Shown piece by piece: positions 1 through 11,310 of a stretch of DNA of 64,000 nucleotides. Below the pieces are notes generated by a model. The model searched no databases and had not been told where the DNA came from. It saw only the letters and a list, made by a program, of their open reading frames with translations. Each line of letters begins with the position of its first letter. The stretch's first letter is position 1. The DNA comes from Adineta vaga (lineage: Eukaryota > Rotifera). The position numbers were made by a program, and so were the translations under genes. The stretch covers positions 10,974,001 to 11,038,000 of the forward strand of contig CP075496.1 of assembly GCA_021613535.1 (NCBI GenBank), written 5' to 3'.

Positions 1-1042
1 CTTTGTGATACATCAGTTGCTTCAATCATTGATTGTAATAAATCAACTCTTTCAATTCCATGTAAACAACGTTGTTGAATTATTTTTTTTACATGATACA
101 AAAGCCATGTATTTGGATCTGTATCAATAAATCGATTCATCAATGGTACATAATCATGTAACCATAATCGAAAGATATTTATGTATTTAAAATATGTTAC
201 CCATAAAAAATCCAATTCAGGTAAAAGTAATGAACATATAGTTAAACTTGTTTGAAAAAGATTAAATTCAAATACTTGTAAACATCGTTGAAAGAATGGT
301 TCACTTAATTTTTCATGTTTTGTTGGATTAATACCAAAAGCACAATTTAAAAGAATATTCATCGATGTACGTTTTAATAAATCGGTTACATCAAATTCGA
401 TATCGGGCTTTTGTTCATTAAATTTGTCGATTAATTCAGTAACACATTGATCAATGATTACACGCATTTCTTTTAATTTGTTTGGACTGAATGCTGGTTG
501 CATAATTGAACGTTGTCGTCGCCATTCATCATCTAAGCTAATCTTTCATTTAGAAAAGAATTCTTACAATCAAAATTTCTATCTCGTTTTAGATAGAATC
601 ATTGAAAACAACTAATCTCTTTTCGGTATCGTTTCACATTACCTGTCGATGCAAGTAAATGTCGAAGATCATGCTGTTGTAATGGTAATGGTCGTCGCGA
701 ATGAAAATGACTAAATTTAGTTATGAAGATCTCTTGAAGTATATCTGGATCAGATATACATATGATTGGTGTATGACCAATAAAATAACCATAGATTTTA
801 CCAAATCTATGTGTCCAATCTGCTAAACAAGCTGCTGAATGTTGATGATGACTAAATAATTCAAGTGCATTACCAAAAAATAGACGAGGTGTTGGTCCAG
901 ATAGGCCCATCTCGTGAAATATATTATAGATTTTCTTTAATTTATATAAATAGATTAATAGAAATAAAAAGAGCAGAAAGATTAATGTCGGTCGAATGAA
1001 AAAGCTAATCGTTGATAAATACGAAGAATCGCTAATAGACAT
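1..1042 (-). CDS. Cytochrome P450, CYP3-clan-like, N-terminal part
   Basis: Membrane-bound haem monooxygenase, probably endoplasmic-reticulum anchored; substrate cannot be told. Two exons are visible: 1042..643 and 532..1, joined in phase across a GT-AG intron (the donor splits a codon after ...LLAST; the acceptor lies before DDEW). The protein begins with an ATG, a hydrophobic anchor (about residues 12-32), then the proline-rich hinge GLSGPTPRLFFGN, a FGKIYGYFIGHTP stretch and, in exon 2, the helix-C motif WRRQRS followed by PAFSPNKLKEM, all typical of the CYP3/CYP5 clan. The haem-binding Cys loop and ExxR motif lie beyond the window edge, so intactness cannot be judged. About 310 of the usual 500 residues are seen. 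Confidence 0.9.
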
Positions 1043-4000
1043 TAGTATTTTTTGTTACTGATACAGAAGAAGATCTGAAAAATGAATTTAATTTGAAACT
1101 TTTGTGATTTGACTAGTGTCTAAAATGCAACGCATATATAATAACCAAGCAACCAATGAAATTGAAGATTTATAAAAATGAGCTGCGTATTTTTTTCTAG
1201 GCTCTTTTTCGTTAGTCGTTCGTCACTCTCTTTTTCTATGTCTCTCGTTTGTGTTATTTGCCATCTTTCGTGTGGTAGTTTTCAAACTGACGTTGGTGCA
1301 TTACAAGAGAAATAGGTCATATTGTTGACAAGGAATTTTGTTTCGATCCATCATTAGATCCGTTGAATTCTCTCTGATCATTTTGACCAATTACTTAATT
1401 GCATCATTCAGGAAAAGTAGACTTTCACTCTCTCTCTCTCTTTCTTGAATATTCTCAATGTACGTGTAAAAATAGATAGCACTATGCGATTTTCTAAATA
1501 TGTAATGACTACAATATTTTAACTTGAATGTTTCTTCTGTGTATAGAATAATCTGAAATCAGTGATATTCCATGAAACATCAGATTTTCGAACACTATTC
1601 ACATGAATCTTGCCACTTACAACATGATCATGAAAGAAATCAATCTCAGATATACTAAGGAATATTAGATGCGTAATATTAATGCTACTGTAGAATTTCT
1701 GAAAAGAGTCAAAATATTCTCTAGTGCTTCACTCTATTCTTCGATACTAACTATACTCATATAGGCATGATATTTGTAGTATGTATTCTTATTGGCAGCG
1801 GCTTTATATCAAATAAAAATGCTCTTCTCTAGTGCATGAATCATGTTGATTAATATACTTCCAATGCAAATGAAGAATGGTAACTGTTTGAGTTCAATCG
1901 GTGCTTTTTTTCTATATCAACTAAAGAATAAGATGATTCATCGATTAATCACGTGATAAACTTTGATCTGATCAAATAACTATTTGAAAGCACATCATAA
2001 AGCTGGATATTTGACAAGATATTATTATTATTTCGTTTCGCAACTCTACTCAGAAAACGAAATGACATTCCGCAAGTTCGTTTGAACCATAATTCAGTTG
2101 AAACAGAAAAAAAAGATTTATATAGTTCTTTATTCTTGATGCTGTGTACTCACATTCGATGGTTAGCATTCGTAAGCAAAAAAGGATTATATCAACAATG
2201 ATGATAATAATGATAAGATAAAACTATAATATACACTTATATCTAATTCAAATGTCAAAAAAAGAGACTGTAAAAGGCTTAATGCAATAATTTATTTATA
2301 AGTTCGTATGACGGACGTCATTGGAATTTAATTGATTCTATAAATACTAATCTGTTGCTTATAGTTCATGCTACTAATTCATTTTCTTTTGTAGATATTT
2401 ATAAATGTTGTTCTTTTCTTCTAGATAACCTAATACTGACGTCAAGCATTCTATTTGCTAATAGAAGTTATATTAACGATAAGATTATACTCATTTTTTT
2501 TCTTTTCTTCTTTTAATATTTTACGAAGTTCTTAATATAGGATTAAAATGCAATAACTTTCCAGATGTTTGAAACACGTAAAGAGTGTACTTTTGAAAAT
2601 ATTTACTTTATACTTATTAAAATAAATAGGGTTTTTTTTCATATTAACGCAATATCACTAAAACAGGTACTGAATCTCTCTTCTCACAATGCATGTGAGT
2701 ACTCTCATTTATTCTAATCGAAACGTACTTGTTTCATATCATTCAAGGTCACATACTCAAATATTAGTTTTAGGAATACTTATCATATGATTTAGTTTGA
2801 TAATTCTATTCTTAATTCTAAGTACGTGTGTTGGCACGAGGGTTTATTTTTCACATCTTTTGCCTTCTTCGATATCTAACAGGCATTAGTCGAATATTTA
2901 TCTGTAAGAATAAAAACGAACGAATAAAAATACTTATATTTATACTATATAACTGAATATATTTTATTCTTTTTTCGAAGTTGTGCAAGTATGCAAAAGA
3001 ATTGAAATAGTCGTTCTTTTATTCTTTTTACATTTTAAAAACATATTCAAAAACAGAATGAAAAAAGTAGATGCACTCAGCAGTACCAGCTGTTAGTTAA
3101 GTATAAATATCCTTCATTCGTACTTTTATTATCATAACCTTAACAGGAATCGTAAGATAATGGTATCATAACCTTGATTAGCACGAACAGAACACGAAAG
3201 AAGTTCTATTGGATGAAATAAGTCTTGTAAGTTAGAACAGATAATAACTAAAAATTATATTGTCATTGTTTACAAATAAAAAAGAAATCAAGGCAAAGTT
3301 TATAAAAACATAATCATGAACTTAGATCATTCTGCGCACTGTTGTATGCTTCAAATGATTTCTTCTAATTCAGGTACATGAACAACAAGTATGTCATCAC
3401 CTAATGATATCGTATAGCTTGCAAAATAATTATTAAGATACAGAAGAATAAACCTATGGATATGGAATTTGTAATAATACTTTATAATGAAATATTTTCG
3501 ATTTCAACGATTGTTTTCACCATGACAATCGAAGTAGACTATATGAAATTTTTGTGCAAGAAGTGTTTTCGTGTTGCTGATTATTCATAGATGATCTGGA
3601 ACAGATTTACATTTTTAATCTTTCAATAATTCACTTTGTTTATCAGCTCTTCTGTTAACTCAGGAAAAACGGATCTTGTGTAAAAAATATCGAATCATAT
3701 TTTCATGAAAAATCGAGTTCTATGTCCTACATACGAATGATAAGAAAACATTTTTGGAATTCAGTTCATGATAATAGAATCACTTTCCTTGGTATCTTGT
3801 TTCATTTTTTGAAATTGATGATTCTTGGGAATGTCGAATAGAAGAACTTTCTCAAGAATATCTTGACCTAAAACTATTCCACATATTTTCGAATCGAGAA
3901 ATAAAAAAATGAATTTCTTGAGGCATTTGCTCTTAATAAGCCACAGCTTAAAATTAATGACCCATGAATCCTATATCTTGTTCCGAGTGGAGGTTAGACT

Positions 4001-4964
4001 TTCATTAAACTATTCAATCAAATTTGATCATAATGACAGACATTTCAATATTTTTCATTCAATAATGACGAATTAAAGAGAGAAATTAAATATTAAAAGC
4101 TAAGATTTACCAAACGTAATAAAGTCAAAATCTCTGCAAAAGATCGCTCTACTAATTTCACATTTGCTTCGTATAATAATTCAGATGAACGTATACTAGT
4201 CGATATACAAAAATGACTCAAAAACATTATTCAATTAAATTATTTAAATATATCTATAAGTATTGTCTCTTTCATATTATCTCTAATAAGATACGAGTTT
4301 GCATTCGATCTAAACATAAATAAAATATATTTATGTACGACGAAAATCATTTAAATAATTATTTATCTTAGGTGCTCACATCGGAAAGCAGCTGCTTCAC
4401 TTTTGTATTAGATGAATTTAGTACCGTCTTCTTAACAATGAACAATGATATAATAAATATTAACTAAATGTAGTTCTATTGTATATGTTTTGTAAATGCT
4501 GCATTAAATTAATTCGTCGGAATCTTTTCATCAACAATATTGCTTCGTTCTGAAGAATAATTTCCTACTCTAACTAAAACGTATCATATTATCGATGAGT
4601 CAAAGTGAGATAGAAATAGTGGCGTTGCGATTTCAATATATTATGTCAAAATATCTGATGATTGGAGAAACAAAAGACTGTTCAGATCCACCTCTACTTT
4701 ATAGTGATATCAAGCATCTTCTTTTGTAAACATATTATTATATGAAATCAGTTGCAATACGTAAATACTGTTTTTCCATCGCTTAATTGAAGTTGAGACA
4801 AAAAAATAACAGCATATTTTGAACTAGACGATCAAATCTATAAGGATTACCGTGTGATAATACAATGAAGCCTAATATCTTTCTGGTTTGTTTATATTTA
4901 AAATAAATACAAATTAGAAATCATTTTATTGATGATCTAATTATCCTTTATTTTTTAATAGTTT
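1043..4964. other. Intergenic spacer, no gene seen
   Basis: About 3.9 kb of AT-rich sequence between the P450 start and the glucanase stop. I found no ORF with coding character, no RNA gene and no repeat family. It holds one perfect CRE-type octamer TGACGTCA (2437-2444) and scattered homopolymer runs. The P450 promoter should lie at its left end, but no clear TATA element is recognisable. Confidence 0.6.
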
Positions 4965-6372
4965 TTAAAGTTGAATAAGACCACGATTAAGCATTGCTTT
5001 CATACTCCAAGCATTGCGTGAACCGTCATCATTATAAAACTTCCATGTCCAATACGTCCAACCACCGGGTGATTCAGCAAATGCAGCAATTTGAGCACGA
5101 GCATATCGACGTAAATCATCATCATTGAAAGAAGCGGATGATGCAATGGACCATTCACCAAAAAATAACCAATTACCTTTCCACGCTTTTATATCATTTT
5201 TCAATTCATTTTCAGCATAACTGATCAATCGATCTTTATTCCAACCCTAGAAAAAATTCATAATTCAATGATCTATTGCAGAGCTAGAAAGAAACAATGA
5301 TGTCCTGTCTTACTTCGTATCCCCAAATTTGATAACGATGCCATTCATGTCGAATACCATGAAATTGAGGTGGTGGCATAAAACGCGCCCAATCACTATC
5401 GTAGGGTCCTTGTTGATAGAGTAAAGGTGCTACTGTCAATAGACAATCTGAAAATTGACGAATACGACCATAAGCATCATAATAAAATTGTTTTAAAACT
5501 CCTTCATCGGTTGTTCCTGGAAAACAAATTCGATTTGTATCAAAAGCAAACAAATGCAGTTACTTATACTTACTCATCGGTTCATTGATTAAACCAATAC
5601 CTAGAAATCCTACATCATTATTATATCGTCTTGCTAACCATTCGACAGCATCTAATGTATTACGAACATTTTCTGGATATTGAGACCAATGTGAATTGCC
5701 TGGATCTGATGGTGAACTATGATCATTACCATTTTGACTACCTTTTGCTGCATGAAGTGAAATCAATACGAGTACATTATTTCTCGGTGCCCATTCACGA
5801 ATAGCTCGATCTAAATAATTGATGCCACCAGGTGCATAAACTTTCCATCCATCTGGATCACCGCCAGGTTGATTATCAAAACCTGTAATCCAATAGCCAA
5901 CTGGAATACGAACTGTATTCATTTTAGCTGCAGCAATTTCACGAAAATCTTGTTCAGTAATATATGTATCACGATGTGTTTTGAATTGAGAATCACCTTT
6001 AGCATGACCTAAGGAGAAGAAAATTAAATCGAATTAATATAAAACAAAATCCATTGTTATTTTATACCGAGGTGTTGCATTGTTTTGAATTCACCATGAT
6101 TGGCAATACTTTCTGGGACTCCATTCCAAGCAGGTGAAGCTGATGTCATCCAGTATTCAGCAACAAGCCAACCACCAAGATTAACACCACGCATTGGTAC
6201 ACGACCAGCTTTAACATCATTTTTCAAATTTTGTAGTGCACTTTGAAATGAATGGGGAGAAAAACTCTACGATAATTGTTTGATTTCAGAATATTTACCT
6301 TTGTGCAGTTGCCATGAAAATATTAATAGCGAACAGAATCAGACACACATGCATTTTCATTAGTTTTGCCAT
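4965..6372 (-). CDS. GH5 exo-beta-1,3-glucanase (glucan 1,3-beta-glucosidase type), secreted
   Basis: Predicted to release glucose from beta-1,3-glucans (EC 3.2.1.58-type), outside the cell or in the gut. Five exons join in frame: 6372..6299, 6264..6068, 6008..5574, 5516..5314, 5246..4965, giving 396 residues, the usual length for this family. A signal peptide with a hydrophobic core (LILFAINIFMATA) follows the ATG. Family landmarks are RGVNLGGWLV, the NEP motif with acid/base Glu233, and the FFGEWS motif with nucleophile Glu334; both catalytic residues are present. The family is best known from fungi and bacteria and is rare in animals, so acquisition by horizontal transfer is a reasonable inference; the introns show it is adapted to the host genome. 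It is head-to-head with the hexokinase-like gene. Confidence 0.92.
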
Positions 6373-6416
6373 TTTCAATGATTTTATCTACAATATTGTC
6401 ACATTTTATGGGCCTG

Positions 6417-6436
6417 TATATATATATATATATATA
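6417..6436. repeat. (TA)10 dinucleotide run
   Basis: Uninterrupted TA repeat just upstream of the glucanase start codon; may supply a TATA element or be a simple microsatellite. Confidence 0.8.
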
Positions 6437-6617
6437 AGCGTGAGAGGGTAAAAAGTTTGGTAAGCACTTTCTAATGCGAACTATCGTATTACCAATCAGT
6501 AGACAATAGAGATTAATTATAATATCATAGGTTTTAATCGGACGTTCTTATTTTCATCGACCTTTAATACTATTTCAAACGTAAGTGCAAAATCGATTTG
6601 ATCAATAATACAGAATC

Positions 6618-6658
6618 TTTTCTAATAATAATGGATCTTTGTTTTTATTATTAGAAAA
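6618..6658. repeat. Perfect 14-bp inverted repeat
   Basis: TTTTCTAATAATAA at 6618-6631 is the exact reverse complement of 6645-6658, with a 13-nt spacer. It could form a cruciform or be a dimeric binding site between the two divergent genes. The arms are AT-rich, so chance formation is not excluded. Confidence 0.8.
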
Positions 6659-6992
6659 ATATAGATGTTGATTATTTCCATAGAATGGATCAAAATACTT
6701 GATGAAGATGAAAAAACCCATTTCGTATTAATATGGTGATGCGGTACAAGGCATAACATTCATGGGTATATTCCCATTTCATCGACAAAATTATTTTTCC
6801 CATCTCATGGATCCTATCAGTGAATATTGTATAGCTAAAAGAAAATATGACGAAATGAGAGATAGCATTATATCAATTCAAATTATAGATAAGCATATAG
6901 AAGATAATTAAATTGGTTGTTAAGCATTTCTATAATTAAAATATAACACTCATAATCAAATTCTTCAAACAGTTAATGCAATATTTCTACTA

Positions 6993-8984
6993 ATGAATGA
7001 TAATTATTTAAAAAATTCAAATCATCTCAATTATCTATTCAATGAGTTTTCACAACGACTTACTAGAAGATATTTGTTCTGTTTTCAATTTAATAAACAT
7101 AATAATAATAATCAATTAGAACGTATACATCAATATTGTGACAAACATGGTTTCATATTACAGCATTCAACAATTCAAATGATACGAAAATCATTTACAA
7201 AGATGATGACATCAGCATTTGATTATGGAATTGAGCAGAAGAATTTGAAAGAGAAAAACATCGATATAAAACTGCAATTAACACATGTGAATGCATTACC
7301 TAGTCGAACTGAACAAGGAATTTTTCTTATTATTGAATTGGGAAATCTTCTAGAAGATGTTCGATACAGTCTTGTTTCATTATTAGGAAAACAAATACCA
7401 TCGTATGAAATATTACATAGTAAAGGTTATAATCTACCAGAAAATATACGAAAGAGTAAGGGTACTGTACTACTCGATCATTTAACTATGGGACTGAAAG
7501 ATTTTCTTAAACAAGTAAATTATCAAATTATTTCTAAATATATATATATATATGAGAAGAGATTACTTGGAGAAATGGCAAATATTGTTCTTATCAAATG
7601 TACAATTTCTTTTGTCAATTGTTTAAAAATAGTTGTTTAGATACCGTTCAATACAAAAACTTCTCATTCATTTCAACTTGGACTCTTACTTCATTTTCCT
7701 ATCAAACAAAATGATTTTCATCATACAGAAATTTTATCATGGTCAGATCGTTTTAATTGTCCAGATTTACTTCATCAAGATTTTATACGACTATTTCAAC
7801 GATCAATCGAATATGATATATCAAACTATCAAATTAACATTATTGCTTGTATTCAAGAAAGTGTTGCTGCATTGATTTCAGTTGCATTTGAATATCCGAA
7901 TACATTGATTTCATTAATATTCAAGCATACCTTTCAACTATCATTTGTCGAAGATACAGAAAACTTACGTCCGACAAATATTCATCAACAAGTACAACTT
8001 CGTGCACTTTATCGAACAATACTTTCAGTAAATGTTCATTGTTTACATTCAAATACATCTTCACAAAATCATGCTTTATTTCAAACCTTATTAACATCAA
8101 TTGACAGATATATTCTCAAAGAATTAAATGTCAATTATTTTGACGTATTAACATGTGATTCATGTTTACTTGAAATTATACGTATATTAATTCTTGAATT
8201 ATGTTTACATGAACAATTGTTACCATATTCATTATGGTCACAATCCAAATTGAATTATTCAGGATCTTTATGTTTAAATTTTCTTTCCTATCTTTTGCAA
8301 GGCAAATATACTAAATTGAAACCTTATTTGAATACATTAGGTTTAAAGCAATTGAAACAAAAAAATCTCATTCATCTGGAATACATCTGTCATATTATCA
8401 TTCGACGATCAACACAAATTTTATCTTGTTTAATTGTTTGTTTATCAGAGAGGTATAATGAAGAAAACTTAACGATTGCTATCGATAGTTATCTTTATCG
8501 TTTATGTCCAATTTATCAAATATATATGCACAATGAAATTGAATATTTATGTAAACGATGGATAACTATGTTTCATTTTGTCAATGCAACAAATATATCC
8601 TATGTAATTAAAAAAAAGAGAAAGAAAAAAATAGTCTGGCCGAGAAGTCCACTAAAATATATTTACATCGAGAATAGTATTCTGTATAATCTAAGTTTCT
8701 TACAAAGAACAATGAAGATATTCCAAAGATTATCTTCACACTAGATTAGATAGTGGCAGTTATCAACGAAGGAAATGAACAATCTGATCTTTTGAGAATT
8801 AAAGGTCCCATTATGACAACAGAATTTGTTATTTTTTTAGCTTGGTCCAGCAGTTGTAATGGGTTTACAAAAGACACAGAAAGCAATGATCAATCAAGAT
8901 GATGATATCAGTCGCTTGTATGTACGTAAACGACGACGACGACGACGGCGGCATGTAAAATCAACCAAACTATCTTATTCATGA
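6993..8984 (+). CDS. Hexokinase-fold protein with degenerate active site (pseudoenzyme)
   Basis: Three exons (6993..7514, 7641..8603, 8841..8984) join in phase 0 to give 542 residues; there are in-frame stops just before the ATG. The hexokinase fold is recognisable along its whole length: PENIRKSKGTVLLDHL matches the family segment before the strand ending in FPC, then LHFPIKQN, a W-x-x-RF segment, IACIQESVAALIS in place of the catalytic VNDTVGT strand, LEIIRILILELCLHEQLL, the helix before DGSLY (here IDSYLYRLCPIY), and LGPAVVMGLQK at the C-terminus. The catalytic Asp is replaced (Q246-E247-S248 for N-D-T), the phosphate loop DLGGTNFR reads ELGNLLEDVR, and the GTGTNA loop is lost. Kinase activity is therefore unlikely. 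The reading frame is open over 542 codons and splices cleanly, which argues for a kept protein, perhaps a sugar sensor or scaffold, rather than a pseudogene. It ends in a run of seven Arg. Confidence 0.82.
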
Positions 8985-11310
8985 CTTTCAACTAAAAATG
9001 GCTTCAAAACGATGCCTATTTTTTAAATTTCTTTCCTGTCTATATCATCACAAAGATATTTCGTGATGGACGATGAAACCGTTTTTGTTTGTATACGTAC
9101 TTGCATTTTTCAAAGAACTACTTGAGAAAATGTACATGCATTGATATTAATGAGATTGGATTGTCTACTGTAATTTCATCTTCAATCGACTAGGTCGATC
9201 ATATAGTTCCTTATGTATCCCACATAGTTTATGAACTACTTAATTTTCTACCAGCTGCTTTTTGAACAACTTATATTATCTAGTTATGAAAACTAAACAT
9301 CTCAAAACTATGCCTCATTAATTTCGTACAAAAGAGAAACATATACCAATTCAGAACTAAAGGAGCGAATGATAATTCATAATAACTTTGTATAAAACAT
9401 AAAGTACTTTTAAAATATTCCATCATAGGTCAATGTATCTTTAAAAACAGAACAATGTAACAAAAAATGTATCTGGTTTTTACAAGTATAACAAATATCA
9501 AAGACATAAATATGAATATTTAAATTCAATTATTCTTTTGTGAGTGCAAAAGAACACAAACGTACTGAACTTAAACAATTTTGATACTGAGTAGGATTGA
9601 GAAGATTCAATAATAAAAGAATTATTTAATAAGATTTATAGTGAAAATGTATTTATTAATTCCACTTGGCAAAAAACACTCGAACGTCATTGATCTCTTT
9701 TTCTTCTGCCTACGCATACAGATGATATGTTGGATAAAAATTTTTTTTAAAAATGAAGAAACTCGAGATAATTAAGCATCAAATTATATTCAAAACATGT
9801 TCATTTTTTCTATACTTCATTTTATATGTGTCTATTAATTTGTTCAGATTACCATTGAAAAATCTATGCAATAAATATTTTACTTCGTGTGTAAATATTG
9901 AGTAAATTAAATCTAATTTGTTTTTTGTTCTCATCTTCATCAAATTATGAGTCTATTAGAAAGAAGACTTATAACATTGTCTTACAGAGAAAAACAATAA
10001 TTGACAAATCCTGATCATTTTTTTGTTGTATCGATATAAATTCTCTTCTTTTTACATCTTTGCATAGATGACAATATGTAACTTTGCTGTTTTAACAATG
10101 TGCAAGTAACCTTAATAGAGAGAGAAAGTCGCATTACCGCTAACAATTTCCGTATATCAGTCACGAAAGTATGCAAATCTATAGATAATTTTTACGCACG
10201 ATCTTTCATTAGAAAACGTTCTTCATGGATGAGTTCATTTCAATAATAATGATTATATTTAAGAATCGTATGTTCTTCGATATTCGATATATTTTTTTGA
10301 CAAACGTACATACATATCTATCTTTTTATATGGTTATTGTCTTCTTGTTTTTAATCAAAGAAAAAAAGAATGTATTTATATATATATATATATAATATAG
10401 AGAAAATGAAGGCGTGTCACGATGTGAAATGAGAAAAAAAAGAAGAAATAATGGCAAGTTGGTGCCCATCATATATATATATATATATATATATCGAAGA
10501 ATTGCTTGTTTGACGTTCATATGGATGTGAATCGGAACTACAGAACGTCAACTAAGTATAAGTTCAATATTCTAGATTTTTTAAGCAAATGTAAAACGGA
10601 AAAGAAACGAAATATTATCGTCAACCATAAAATCCAAAAATATCGCTCGTCTTGTTTTCTCTCTTTCTCTCTCAATATATATATATATATTTCTTTCTCG
10701 CTTTCCTCCTTCAGATAACAAGAAGGTAAGTTAAGTATGGGAATTATTAATACATCTCATGGTTTCATTACATATTTTCTATTTTCGAGAAATTCTCATT
10801 AATCTAGTTACAAACAGACTTGTATAACACTTGGAAATTAATCTTCTATTAACTTTGTCGTTTCTCTAATAGATTCTTTTCTTTTTTTTCCTTCATATCA
10901 TATTGAAGATTGTTATAGACTTTTTTTCTGATATAATCTATGTAAATAGACGTTGCATTCAACAATCTCTGAATTCCTCTTCGGTTTTTATCGTTCTAAG
11001 TGGATTTTAGCCGGAAACAAACTGAAACTCCAGACAGAAGAAGCATCTTATTGAACATCTATTGACATCCGTCAATTCTTTTCAGAAGAGGAATGTTTCA
11101 ACAGTCTTGAATAAAGAAAAACATTTATTATCTTTCATTACTTTTTAAAATGACATTTAAATTATTACAAGTTAGTTGCATATTTCATTACCTATTTTTC
11201 TTTTACTTTTCTTTTCTATTTTCATCGATTTCCGATTGATTAATGATTACATTCAAAACAAGTCGATTTTTTCTAGATTTAAAACAATTATTTCTAATAC
11301 AACTGATCGA
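8985..11310. other. Spacer and GPCR 5' region
   Basis: About 2.3 kb with no convincing coding sequence. It includes TA runs near 10378-10395, 10471-10494 and 10676-10690. A donor-like AGAAG|GTAAG at about 10725 and an acceptor TTTTTTCTAG ending at 11275 suggest a 5'-UTR intron for the GPCR. Short open frames near 10.3-10.7 kb are low-complexity and are not genes. Confidence 0.5.
10471..10494. repeat. (AT)12 dinucleotide run
   Basis: Simple AT repeat in the spacer upstream of the GPCR; no function assigned. Confidence 0.85.

Larger units (their letters stand above)
6373..6992. promoter_or_regulatory. Divergent intergenic region between glucanase and hexokinase-like gene
   Basis: 620 bp separate the two start codons, so both promoters should be here. 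A 20-bp TA run (6417-6436) sits about 45 bp upstream of the glucanase ATG and could act as a TATA region. A perfect inverted repeat with 14-bp arms lies near the middle (6618-6631 and 6645-6658). Promoter function is inferred from gene orientation only. Confidence 0.45.

Noticed and set aside
11176-11310. Upstream extension of the GPCR to a longer N-terminus
   Set aside because: It begins at TTG, not ATG, and overlaps a likely 5'-UTR intron acceptor at 11275.
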